A DNA stretch of 64,000 bases. It comes from Actinomycetota bacterium (GTDB lineage: Bacteria > Actinomycetota > Acidimicrobiia > Acidimicrobiales > Microtrichaceae). A program made the position numbers and the translations under genes. The notes under the pieces were generated by a model. The model did not search any database, had not been told where the DNA came from, and saw only the letters and a program-made list of their open reading frames with translations. Positions 46,570 through 54,840 of this stretch are shown in pieces. Positions within the stretch are counted from its first letter, which is position 1. The number at the start of each line of letters is the position of its first letter. Location of the stretch: positions 186,001 through 250,000 of the forward strand of contig JADJBW010000002.1 of the NCBI GenBank assembly GCA_016703525.1, in the 5' to 3' direction.

Positions 46570-47522
46570 CGGGGGCGTGGTGCGTCCTCACGCTCGGGGC
46601 GCCGGTGTGGATGCCCATCGCGGTGGTGGCCGATGCGGTGCGTCGACGGCCGCTGCCGATCCTTCGTCTCGGCGCGTACGGCATCGTGTACCTGTCGGCC
46701 GAGATCTTCGCGATCGTCTCGGCCTCGGTGCTGTGGGTGGCGAGCGGTTGCGGCCTCGCGGTGAAGTCGGCCTGGTCGCAACGGCTGCATTCGGCCGCAC
46801 AGGCGCGCTGGGTGGCATGGCTGGTCGCGGCCGCGGGGCGTGTGTTGGGCCTTCGGATCTCGATCGCCGGCGCGGATCTGATGCCGCCGGGCCCAGTGAT
46901 CGTTCTGTGCCGGCACACCAGCCTCATCGACACGCTCATCCCGGCCACGCTTGCCGCTGAGCGCGGAATGCGTGTGCGCTACGTGCTGAAGTCGGATCTC
47001 TTGTGGGACCCGGCGCTCGACCTGTTCGGCCACCGCTTGCCCAACCACTTCGTCGATCGGTCGGGGTCGAACACCGCCGCCGAACTCCGGGCGCTCGATG
47101 CCCTCGCCGCAGGGGCCGGAACGAGCGACGCGGTCGTCATCTTCCCGGAAGGCACCCGATGGTCGCCGACCCGCCAGGAGCGGCTCGTCGAACGGTTGCG
47201 CCAGTCCGATCCCGAAGCTGCGGATGCCGCCTCAACCCGGCGCGCCACGATGCCGCCCAGGACCGCCGGAACCGCCGCACTGCTCGGCGGGAACCCGACC
47301 GCTGATGTCGTGATCCTGATGCACAGCGGTCTGGAGGGGTTCACCGGTTTGAGCGATGCGCTGCGCTCGTTGCCGCTCGCGAGGCCGGTGGACGTGGAGC
47401 TGCGTCGGGTGCCGCGCTCCGAGGTGCCGACCGATCGCGAGCAACTGAGCGAGTGGTTGCATCGCGAGTGGCGGCAGGTGGACGAGTGGGTGGCGAACCG
47501 GCTCGATCGCGTCGGACCGTAG
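46512..47522 (+). CDS. PlsC-type acyltransferase
   Basis: This is a 336-residue membrane-associated 1-acylglycerol-3-phosphate acyltransferase-family protein. The catalytic HX4D motif is HTSLID in VIVLCRHTSLIDTLIPATL. The substrate-binding motif FPEGTRWSP follows about 75 residues later. Two or three N-terminal hydrophobic segments (WMPIAVVADAV, LGAYGIVYLSAEIFAIVSASVLWV) anchor it. It may acylate lysophospholipid or a glycolipid made by the neighbouring GT-C-like proteins. The GTG start at 46512 lies within the end of the DUF2142 gene, indicating coupling. Confidence 0.82.
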   Translation: MADINRSTWERRLVTIPAVAGAWCVLTLGAPVWMPIAVVADAVRRRPLPILRLGAYGIVYLSAEIFAIVSASVLWVASGCGLAVKSAWSQRLHSAAQARWVAWLVAAAGRVLGLRISIAGADLMPPGPVIVLCRHTSLIDTLIPATLAAERGMRVRYVLKSDLLWDPALDLFGHRLPNHFVDRSGSNTAAELRALDALAAGAGTSDAVVIFPEGTRWSPTRQERLVERLRQSDPEAADAASTRRATMPPRTAGTAALLGGNPTADVVILMHSGLEGFTGLSDALRSLPLARPVDVELRRVPRSEVPTDREQLSEWLHREWRQVDEWVANRLDRVGP

Positions 47523-47524
47523 GA

Positions 47525-47541
47525 TCTGGCGGTCCGTCACG
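47525..47541. promoter_or_regulatory. Palindromic operator, site 4 of 6 (degenerate)
   Basis: TCTGGCGGTCCGTCACG matches the TCTGACGNNCCGTCAGA motif with mismatches in the outer arms. A TAGGAT hexamer (47520-47525) abuts it as TAGAAT does at sites 3 and 5. It lies 30 bp upstream of the CoA-transferase start. Confidence 0.55.
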
Positions 47542-47571
47542 GCGACGGCACGTCGGAGGAGGCGAGGCATC

Positions 47572-48738
47572 GTGGCGACCGCAGCACTGGATGGAATCAC
47601 CGTGTTGGACCTGGCCTCGGTCGGTCCGGCAGCGCGGGCTTCACGTGCACTCGCCGACTACGGCGCTTCGGTGGTGAAGGTTGGCGCGGTGCCCCGTGCC
47701 GGCTCGGTGCAGATCGTGCCGCCGTTCTACGCGTACTCGGGCAATCGGGGCATGCAACGGGCGCTGTTCGACCTGAAGGCCGATGCCGGCCGCGGCGCCT
47801 TCCTGCGATTGGCGGAACGCGCGGACGTGATCATCGAGTCGTTTCGCCCCGGCGTCGTCGACCGTCTCGGCATCGGCTTCGACGCCGTACGCTCGATCAA
47901 TCCGGGCATCGTCTACTGCTCGACGAGCGGCTTCGGGCAGAACGGGCCGCGGTCGACGTGGGCGGGACACGATGTCAACTACCTGGCGACCTCCGGGTTC
48001 CTCGACTGCACGGGCCGGCGTGGCGATGGCCGCCCAGCGCTGCCCGGAGCCACCGTCGCCGACATCGCGGCCGGGGGGATGCAGGCGACGATGTCGATCA
48101 TGGCGGCCCTGGTGGGTCGCGCCCGTACCGGCGAGGGCGCGTATCTCGATGTGTCCATCGCCGACGGCGCGTTCGCGCTCATGTCGCTCTACGTCGACGA
48201 GTACCTGGCGACGGGCACCGAACCGGGCCCTGGGCACTACATCCTCACCGGCCGATACGCCTGCTACGAGATCTACGAATGCGCGGACGGGCGGTATGTC
48301 TCGGTGGGCGCGATCGAGCCGCAGTTCTGGCGCAACCTGTGCGGCCTGCTCGGGCTTGATCGCTACGCCGGCCGCCAACTCGACGACGAGGCACAGCCCG
48401 AGATCGCCGCAGCGATGGCGCAGGTGTTCCGTACGCGGGGTCGTGACGAGTGGGTCGCCCTGCTCGGCCCGGCCGACACGTGTGTGGCGCCGGTGAACAC
48501 CGTCGCCGAAGCGGTGGACGACGAGCAGTACGTGAGTCGGGGCCTGGTGGCCGAGGCCGTGCACGTGAGCGAAGGCCCGTTCCGCCAGTCGGCGCCGGTG
48601 TGGGCGGGCACCGTGGCGCCGGACGGGCCGTACGAGATTCGCGACGGCGCAACCACCGACACGGCGGAGCTCCTCGCCGCCGTCGGTTTCGATCCCGCTG
48701 AGATCGAGTCGTTGCTCGCCGACGGAGCGGTTGCCTGA
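47572..48738 (+). CDS. CaiB/BaiF family CoA-transferase
   Basis: This is a 388-residue family III CoA-transferase resembling alpha-methylacyl-CoA racemases. Visible segments are LDGITVLDLASVGPAARASRALADYGASVVKV, GNRGMQRALFDLKADAGR, ADVIIESFRPGVVDRLGIGFD and YCSTSGFGQNGPRSTWAGHDVNYLATSG, which includes the His-Asp pair characteristic of the racemase-like branch. The C-terminus has GFDPAEIESLLADGAV. GTG 47572 follows GGAGGAGG. It is preceded by a degenerate copy of the palindromic operator. Confidence 0.88.
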   Translation: MATAALDGITVLDLASVGPAARASRALADYGASVVKVGAVPRAGSVQIVPPFYAYSGNRGMQRALFDLKADAGRGAFLRLAERADVIIESFRPGVVDRLGIGFDAVRSINPGIVYCSTSGFGQNGPRSTWAGHDVNYLATSGFLDCTGRRGDGRPALPGATVADIAAGGMQATMSIMAALVGRARTGEGAYLDVSIADGAFALMSLYVDEYLATGTEPGPGHYILTGRYACYEIYECADGRYVSVGAIEPQFWRNLCGLLGLDRYAGRQLDDEAQPEIAAAMAQVFRTRGRDEWVALLGPADTCVAPVNTVAEAVDDEQYVSRGLVAEAVHVSEGPFRQSAPVWAGTVAPDGPYEIRDGATTDTAELLAAVGFDPAEIESLLADGAVA

Positions 48739-48754
48739 CGCCTACGCTTCGCCC

Positions 48755-49009
48755 ATGAGCGACGACGTCACGAAGGCACGAGAGCATCTCGACCACGAGT
48801 TCGCCGATGTCCGGAAGGGGTTCGAACCGATCCGGACGGCGCTTGCCCGCCTCGAACACGCCGGGCCTCGTGACGACATCTCCGCGTTGCTGGAAGCGCT
48901 GGAGGATGCCGTGCACAAGGCCCGGACCGGAGGTGTGATGGGATCGGGTGCGAACGGCCACAAGCGGGCGCTCGCCGCGCTAATCGAGGCCGAGGGATCG
49001 ACGCGCTGA
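48755..49009 (+). CDS. Hypothetical small helical protein
   Basis: This is an 84-residue protein of unknown function, predicted mostly helical: MSDDVTKAREHLDHEFADVRKG, IRTALARLEHAG, ISALLEALEDAVHKARTGGVMGSGANGHKRALAALIE. The heptad-like charged pattern could form a short coiled coil. ATG 48755 lies 16 bp after the CoA-transferase stop, so it is probably cotranscribed. No family is recognised. Confidence 0.6.
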   Translation: MSDDVTKAREHLDHEFADVRKGFEPIRTALARLEHAGPRDDISALLEALEDAVHKARTGGVMGSGANGHKRALAALIEAEGSTR

Positions 49010-49360
49010 CCCGCCGTCGTCAGCGGCACCAGCTCCACGGTCCGCCCACATGGGTGGGTCCGCGTCGGCCTTGTACGGCTGGCGCTTGAGCGAGCAGTCC
49101 TGTCGACGTGGTCAGCGGGGCAGATCGGCAACCAACGCCCGCCTCGCTGCTCCGGGTGCTGTCGCCGGGCTGTCGTCGCTGCGCGACCGCGAAGCCGCCG
49201 CTCAGCCACCTCCGACCGCTCCGGCGAGGGGCCGAACGGCGCCCGTCCGCGCGGGCGACGGCGACGACGACGGCAACGAGCCATCCCGCCGCGACCCGTG
49301 AAGCACGCATCGCACCACTGTGCACCATCGAGGTGAAACGCACGACGGCCGCAGTCGGTT
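49010..49360. other. Non-coding gap before the hairpin array
   Basis: No convincing gene is seen here. Open frames exist on both strands, but they are Arg-rich, lack recognisable domains and run into the repeat array, as expected of GC-rich non-coding DNA. The stretch is the first half of a 660-bp gap between the small helical protein and the DUF455 gene. Confidence 0.5.
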
Positions 49361-49627
49361 CTCCACGGTTGATCCACGGAGAAGATTGGTGCTCGGCGGA
49401 CAGATCTTCTCCACAGTTGATCCTGGAGAACCACCGTGCTCGTGCTCGGCGGGCAACCTTCTGCTGATCCGCGGAGAAGATTGGTGCTCGGCGGACAGAT
49501 CTTCTCCACAGTTGATCCGTGGAGAACCACCGTGCTCGGTGCTCGGCGGGCAAACCTTCTCCACGGTTGATCCGCGGAGAAGATTGGTGCTCGGCGGACA
49601 GATCTTCTCCACAGTTGATCCGTGGAG
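49361..49627. repeat. Array 1 of a 21-bp hairpin element (six copies)
   Basis: Copies lie at 49361-49381, 49409-49428, 49459-49475 (partial), 49504-49524, 49559-49579 and 49607-49627. Each reads CTCCAC, nine bases such as AGTTGATCC, then GTGGAG or CGGAG, so the six-base ends pair as a hairpin. Two variants alternate: CTCCACGGTT-type with CGCGGAG or CACGGAG ends and CTCCACAGTT-type with CGTGGAG ends. They are separated by two different spacers (one AAGATTGGTGCTCGGC..., the other AACCACCGTGCTCGG...), giving a ~103-bp super-repeat. It is the reverse complement of the element in array 2. Confidence 0.9.
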
Positions 49628-49672
49628 AGCGCGGGTGGGGCGAAGTCCCACCGCTTGGGTATCGTCCGCGGC

Positions 49673-50579
49673 GTGTCCCCGACAGACCCGATCGCGGTCT
49701 CCCGGTATGCGACCTCCCGCGGCGCCGTCTCCTCCGTGGCGGCGCCGTCGGTGCGAACGCTGGCAGGCGCGGCGCTCGCGGAACCGAACCTCGATGCGAA
49801 GTTCGCGATGGTGGCCGACGTGGCTCGGCGTTGGCAGGCGGGCGAACTCGGCGCGGGACCGGCGGAGCGGCTCGTGCACGTCGACGCGGTCGGCCGCCCA
49901 GACCGGCCGGAGCTGGTCGGTCTGCGAGCTCCCGCCGCGCCGGTACGGGAGCGTTGCGGGGCGCGCCGCCGTGCTGCACGCGCTGGCGCACATCGAGGCG
50001 AACGCGGTGAACCTGGCGCTCGACGCGGTGCATCGCTTCGATGCGGTCCCCGTCGGTTTCGCGGGCGACTGGCTGGGTGTCGCCGTCGACGAGGTGCGGC
50101 ACTTTCGCTGGGTGGAGGGCCGGCTGCGCGAGTTCGGCGTCGCGTACGGCGACCTCGCCGGCCACGACGGACTGTGGTCGATGGCGCGCAGCACCGCGCA
50201 CGATCTGGTGGAACGGATGGCGCTCGTGCCTCGGTTCCTCGAGGCGCGCGGCCTTGACGTGGGCCCACCGATGGCCGATGCGTTCGAGGGATCGGGCGAC
50301 GCCGAGAGCGCCGCGATCGTCCGCCGCATCACCGTCGAGGAGGAACCGCACGTGGCGCTCGGCGATCGATGGTTCCGCTGGGCATGCAGCGAGGTCGGGC
50401 TCGATCCGACCCAGACGTACCTGAGGCTGCTCCGGGAGCGGCGGCTGCACCTCGCGCCGCCCGTGAACGTCGATGCTCGCCGCCGCGTCGGGTTCTCCGA
50501 CGACGAGCTGACGGCGGCGCCGCGAGAAGGCCGCCGCGGCAGCGATGGCAGGCATCCGCGGACGGCACGTAGAATCTGA
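49673..50579 (+). pseudogene. DUF455 ferritin-like protein, frame-disrupted near 49940
   Basis: This is a ferritin-like diiron-fold protein of the DUF455 family, about 300 residues if repaired. From GTG 49673 the first part (RTLAGAALAEPNLDAKFAMV, VDAVGRPDRPELVGL) is in one frame. From about 49940 another frame gives GRAAVLHALAHIEANAVNLALDAVHRF, WLGVAVDEVRHFRWVEGRL, HDGLWSMARSTAHDLVERMALVPRFLEARGLD and TVEEEPHVALGDRWFRWAC. The Glu and ExxH pairs expected for two iron ligand sets are present (HIE, EVRH, EEPH). One inserted base explains the break. The stop overlaps operator site 5. Function within the family is not established. Confidence 0.78.
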
Positions 50580-50591
50580 CGACCCATCAGA
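50570..50591 (+). promoter_or_regulatory. Palindromic operator, site 5 of 6, with adjoining -10 box
   Basis: TCTGACGACCCATCAGA (50575-50591) is the palindrome with one arm mismatch. TAGAAT (50570-50575) abuts it exactly as at site 3. It overlaps the DUF455 stop and lies 19 bp upstream of the hydratase ATG. Confidence 0.75.
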
Positions 50592-50610
50592 AACCCGGAG
50601 CCCGTCCCGA

Positions 50611-51144
50611 ATGACCGACCCCGCATCCGATCCCCACGACGAGTTGCCCGCGTCGGTCGTTGCGCTCATCGACCAGCCGCAGTACCCCGTGACTGCCGAC
50701 TTCGACGTCGAGCGGTCGTACGCATACAACACGCTGGCCGCCACGCAGAACGCCAACCCGCTGCTGTGGGACGACGACGTCGCTGCCGATCTCGCCGACG
50801 GGCCGATCATGCCGCCGACCACGATCTCGCTGTGGATGCGCCCCCACTACTGGCAGCCGGGCGCCGCCGGCGAGCAGGTTGCGCTCCAGGTGCACTTCGA
50901 CCTCAAGGCCACATTCGACCTGCCGGAGGCGGTGATGACCGACAACACGATCACCTTCCACGAGCCGGTCCGCCCCGGCGATCGCATCAGCCACGCGCAG
51001 GTCCTCCGTTCCGTCAGCCCCCCCAAGACCACCAAGCTCGGATCGGGTCGCTTCTGGGTGATCGACGTCGAGTTCCGCAATCAGCACGACGTGCTCGTGG
51101 GTGTCGAGCGCTACACCGGCTTCGGCTACCGGAGGGCGTCATGA
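50611..51144 (+). CDS. FAS1-like dehydratase-domain protein (MaoC-type hydratase subunit)
   Basis: This is a 177-residue hot-dog protein of the N-terminal MaoC-like/FAS1-dehydratase class. Segments are YPVTADFDVERSYAYNTLAATQNANPLLWDDD, MPPTTISLWMRPHYW, and EPVRPGDRISHAQVLRSVSPPKTTKLGSGRFWVIDVEF. Such proteins pair with a second MaoC protein to make a heteromeric enoyl-CoA hydratase, as ChsH1/ChsH2 do in cholesterol side-chain breakdown. The stop overlaps the start of the MaoC partner downstream (ATGA), supporting a complex. The substrate is unknown. Confidence 0.85.
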   Translation: MTDPASDPHDELPASVVALIDQPQYPVTADFDVERSYAYNTLAATQNANPLLWDDDVAADLADGPIMPPTTISLWMRPHYWQPGAAGEQVALQVHFDLKATFDLPEAVMTDNTITFHEPVRPGDRISHAQVLRSVSPPKTTKLGSGRFWVIDVEFRNQHDVLVGVERYTGFGYRRAS

Positions 51145-51626
51145 CCGCACCGACCCCAACGCTCACCCTCGGCTCGGTCGCCGTCGGCTCGACCCTTCCC
51201 GAGCTGGCGGTCGACGTGACCGCCACCACCGTGGTGCTCGGTGCGATCGCCAGTCGCGACTGGCGGCCGATGCACCACGACTACAAGTTCGCGACCGAAC
51301 GCAACGGCGTGCGCGACATCTTCCTCAACACCCCGAACCAGGCGGCCTGGTTCGAGCGGTACCTGACCGACTGGAGCGGCCCCCACGGCCGCGTCGGCTC
51401 GATGACCTTCCGCATGCGCGACTCGATCTTCCCCGACGACCGCATGGTCTTCAGCGGAACGGTCAGCGCCGTCGCCGTCGACGAGGCCGGCTGCGGCTGG
51501 GCCACCGTCGACATCACCCTCGCAGTCGGCGACCGCACGTGCAGCACCTGCACGGCGCGAGTCGCACTCCCCACCGATCCCGATGACAACCCCTGGGCAC
51601 GCCGCGGCGACGCGTGGCGCCCCTGA
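51141..51626 (+). CDS. MaoC-family hydratase subunit
   Basis: This is a 161-residue hot-dog hydratase. The catalytic-type segment is IASRDWRPMHHDYKFA, corresponding to the MaoC Asp/His dyad region (D-x-x-x-x-H-x-D). FLNTPNQAAWFERYLTDWSGPHGRVGSMTFRMRDSIFP follows. It is translationally coupled to the preceding FAS1-like subunit and lies 10 bp before the acyl-CoA dehydrogenase. Together the three would catalyse dehydrogenation and hydration of one acyl-CoA substrate. Confidence 0.87.
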   Translation: MTAPTPTLTLGSVAVGSTLPELAVDVTATTVVLGAIASRDWRPMHHDYKFATERNGVRDIFLNTPNQAAWFERYLTDWSGPHGRVGSMTFRMRDSIFPDDRMVFSGTVSAVAVDEAGCGWATVDITLAVGDRTCSTCTARVALPTDPDDNPWARRGDAWRP

Positions 51627-51636
51627 AAGGCCGAAG

Positions 51637-52780
51637 ATGCTGGACCTGGACTTCACCGACGAGCAGCGGATGCTCCGCGAGATGGTGAGCGGGCTGTGCG
51701 CCCAGTACGCGTCGATCGAGGGCGTGCGGGCGATGGAGGACGATCCCGTCGGATACTCCACCGAGATGTGGGCGCAACTCGGCGAGCTCGGCATCCTCGG
51801 GCTGACGATTCCCGAGTCGCACGGCGGCTCGGCGATGTCGATGCTCGACGCCGTGATTGTCTACGAGGAGTTCGGCCGAGCGCTCGCGCCGCTTCCGCAT
51901 TTCGTGAGCGCGGTGGTGTCGGCCCGCGCCATCGAGGCCGGGGGAAGCGACGCACAGCGTGACGAATGGCTGCCGGCGATCGCCGCGGGGTGAGCGCATC
52001 GTGACCCCGGCGTGGCTCGAGCCGAACAATGGCTTCGGCCCGAAGGGCGTGCAAGTTCGAGCGGAGGCGACCGACGGCGGGTTCGTGGTGAGCGGCACCA
52101 AGCAGCACGTGTACTTCGCCTCCTCGGCGGCGGCCCTGCTCGTGCTCGCCCGCACCGGCGATGCCCCGACCGACGTCGACCTGTTCCTGGTTCCCACCGA
52201 CGCAGCGGGCGTCACGCTGACCCAGAAGATGTCGATCAGTTCCGACACGCAGTACCGAGTCGATTTCGAGTCGGTCGCCGTGTCGGCCGACCAGCGGCTC
52301 GGCGCCGCCGGGAGCGGCTGGTCGACGTGGGAGTCGGCGATGGTCGACGGGATGATCCTGGCCGCAGCGCAGGCGAACGGCGGCTGTGAACACGCGCTCG
52401 ACATCACCGTCCAGTACTCGAAGGACCGCGAGCAGTTCGGCAAGGCGCTCGCCGAGTTCCAGGCGTTGTCGCACAACATGGCCGACGCCAAGACCGTGCT
52501 CGACGGCTCGAAGGTGCTCAACTACGAGGCCGCCTGGGCCCGATCGAACGGCGCTCCGCAGGCGGCGAAACTGGCAGCCATGTCCAAGCTGTTCGCGTGC
52601 AACGGGTACCGCGACACCACCGCGATGGCCCAGCAGATCTTCGGCGGCGTCGGCTTCACGCTCGAGTACGAGATCCAGCTCTACTTCCGTCGGGCGAAGC
52701 AGCTGCAGATCAGCTGGAACGACACGCGGCGCTGCGAGGACATCGTGGCCGCAGCGGTGCTCGACAACACCGCCGCCTGA
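51637..52780 (+). pseudogene. Acyl-CoA dehydrogenase, frame-disrupted near 51990
   Basis: This is an acyl-CoA dehydrogenase-family protein of about 381 residues if repaired. From ATG 51637: MLDLDFTDEQRMLREMVSGL, WAQLGELGILGLTIPESHGGSAMSMLDAVIVYEEFGRALAP. The frame then ends at a TGA after GCCGCGGGG. The next frame continues directly with ERIVTPAWLEPNNGFGPKGVQV, DSVAVSADQRLG-like segments and TVQYSKDREQFGKALAEFQALSHNMAD, ending in the flavin region QQIFGGVGFTLEYEIQLYFRRAKQLQ. One extra base in the GGGG run explains the break. It is the third gene of the operator-5 unit. Confidence 0.82.
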
Positions 52781-52898
52781 CCGTCACCACCGGACCGTCG
52801 CCGCTGCGACCGTCCTTCCGCATCCCGCTGTCACACCACGTTGGTAGCGTGCACGTACTCCGCACGAGGTGACGCGGAGTCGTCGATTGGGAGGGAAC

Positions 52899-54776
52899 AT
52901 GGGCCGGTTCGCACGTTGGATCGTGGGCGGAACGGTGGTGGCATTGGTTGGGGTCGGCTGCGTGCCGCCCGATCCGCAGCTGCCGCCGGTCGTCGATCCC
53001 GCCGTGGTTGCGCTCGACGTCGTGCCGGCCGGCTCGTTCGCCCCGCCGTACGCCGGCGACGTGGGGGCCGAGGCGCGCATGTACGACTCGCTCACGCCGC
53101 TCGGCGCCAACGTCACCGACGCCGATGTCGCTGCCGGGTTCAAGGCGGCGAAGCTCGGGTTCCCGGCGGGTGAAACGCCGCGGCAGATCGAACGGCCGAA
53201 GGCCGGCGTGCTCATTCGCCGCGACCGATTCAACGTGCCCTATGTGACCGCCTCGACCGACCTCGATGCCCGATGGGCGGTCGGCTGGCTGTCGGCCTCG
53301 CACGCTCCGCTCATGTACGAGGCGGCCCGCCGAAACGCCCGCCTCGCCGCGCTGCGGGTGCCCGACCTCGATGTCTTCGGGCTCACCACCAGCTTCAGCG
53401 TGTTGACCTCGACCGCCGCCGCGGAGCGAGCGCTCGATGACCAGCTCGCAGCGCTCGCCGCGATGGGGTCGGAGGGCGAGGCGGTCCTGGCCGACCTTCG
53501 TTCGTTCGTCGCCGGGTACAACGCACAGCTCGACGCGACGGCGTCGCTTCTGCCTCGGTGGACGCCGCGCGATGTGGTGGCCCTCGCCGCGTTCAAGTCG
53601 GACTGGTGGGGTGGCGGAAGCGCCGAGTACGTATTCCCCGGGGGTGCGCCGGCCGCCGAGTCGGTGGCGCGGGCGGCCGAGTCGGGGCCGAGCCCGCATC
53701 GGCCCGACGATCCGCACGGCATTCCGGCGTATCGGCCCAACGAGGTACGCAACGCGTCGAACTTCGCGCTCGTGTCGGGCGACCGCTCGGCGACCGGCCA
53801 TCCGCTGATGATCGGCGGCCCACAGATCGGCTACATGTACCCGGCGATCCCGTTCGAGGTCGATATTCAGTCACCGTCCATCGCCATGCGAGGGCTGACC
53901 GCGCCGTCGTATCCGGGGTATGTGTTCATCGGACGAGGCCGCGACTTCTCGTGGACCTTGAACGTCACGGGCGCGCAGACCTCCGTTGGCTACGTCGTGC
54001 CGATGTGTGATCCCTCCGGCGCCGCGCTGTCGCCCACCATCCGTGGCTTCGAGCTCGACGGGGTGTGCCACGCGGTCAGCCGTACGCGCGTCGGCGCCCT
54101 CGGATCGCTGTTGAATCCGTTCGAGCCCGCCCAGCAGGTCGACCTGGTGAGCTCCGAGTACGGCGCGGTCGGCTTCGGTCCGTTCGGGTTCTACGGCGAC
54201 AGCGGCGAGGTGGTGATCTACCAGAACCCCTCGGTCGGGCAGGACTACCTCGAACTCGTCGCGTTCCGCGGCATCAACGATGGTGCGGTCGCCGGACCCC
54301 AGGCGTTTCGGTCCGCCTTGCAGCGCACACCGCAGTCATTCAACGTCGGGTACATCGACGCCGCGCACATCGCGGCGTTCCGCACGTGTTCGTGTGTCAC
54401 CTCGCCCGCCGACTCCAAGCCCGTCGCCGACCCCGACGTGCTCCGCGTGCCCGTCTCGCAGCAGGCGTGGGCGGTCGATCCGCCGAACGGCGTGATCACG
54501 AACTGGAACGAGTACCTGGTGACCGAGAACGGAGATTTCGTGCCGCCGGTCGAGGAGGACTACCGCTTCGCCTGGTTCGATGCCTTCGATCGAGTCCCCA
54601 CGCACACGCCGACATCGATGGTCGCCGCGATGAACGGCGAGGCGACCAAGGCGACCTACGGGTCCATCTCGTTCGCCGACCTGACGCCCTTCCTGTCGGG
54701 ATCCCGTCCGCCGGACATCACCTACACCGACCGCTCGACCGGCATCCAGTTCCTCACCAGCTTCGGGCAGGGCTGA
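52899..54776 (+). CDS. Penicillin-acylase-family (S45) Ntn-hydrolase lipoprotein
   Basis: This is a 625-residue exported amidohydrolase. The lipoprotein signal (WIVGGTVVALVGVGC, Cys ~22) is followed by a propeptide/alpha-chain region with LIRRDRFNVPYVTASTDLDARWAVGWLSA, typical of penicillin acylases. The autoproteolysis site appears to be NASNFALVSGDRSATGHPLMIGGPQIGY, where the Ser of ASN would become the N-terminal nucleophile of the beta chain. Family members cleave acyl-homoserine lactones, penicillins or other N-acyl amides. It is shorter than the usual 750-850 residues, chiefly in the beta chain. GGGAGGGA precedes ATG 52899. Confidence 0.82.
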   Translation: MGRFARWIVGGTVVALVGVGCVPPDPQLPPVVDPAVVALDVVPAGSFAPPYAGDVGAEARMYDSLTPLGANVTDADVAAGFKAAKLGFPAGETPRQIERPKAGVLIRRDRFNVPYVTASTDLDARWAVGWLSASHAPLMYEAARRNARLAALRVPDLDVFGLTTSFSVLTSTAAAERALDDQLAALAAMGSEGEAVLADLRSFVAGYNAQLDATASLLPRWTPRDVVALAAFKSDWWGGGSAEYVFPGGAPAAESVARAAESGPSPHRPDDPHGIPAYRPNEVRNASNFALVSGDRSATGHPLMIGGPQIGYMYPAIPFEVDIQSPSIAMRGLTAPSYPGYVFIGRGRDFSWTLNVTGAQTSVGYVVPMCDPSGAALSPTIRGFELDGVCHAVSRTRVGALGSLLNPFEPAQQVDLVSSEYGAVGFGPFGFYGDSGEVVIYQNPSVGQDYLELVAFRGINDGAVAGPQAFRSALQRTPQSFNVGYIDAAHIAAFRTCSCVTSPADSKPVADPDVLRVPVSQQAWAVDPPNGVITNWNEYLVTENGDFVPPVEEDYRFAWFDAFDRVPTHTPTSMVAAMNGEATKATYGSISFADLTPFLSGSRPPDITYTDRSTGIQFLTSFGQG

Positions 54777-54840
54777 GCAGCGCTGCGCACGAACGGCAAG
54801 AGCGAACGTCGCGGGTTCGGCCGTCGGGGGCCGATTGGGC

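Noticed and set aside
49020..50822. 600-residue minus-strand frame across array 1 and the DUF455 gene
   Set aside because: It is Arg/Ser-rich with no recognisable domain and is antisense to the conserved DUF455 ferritin-like sequence.
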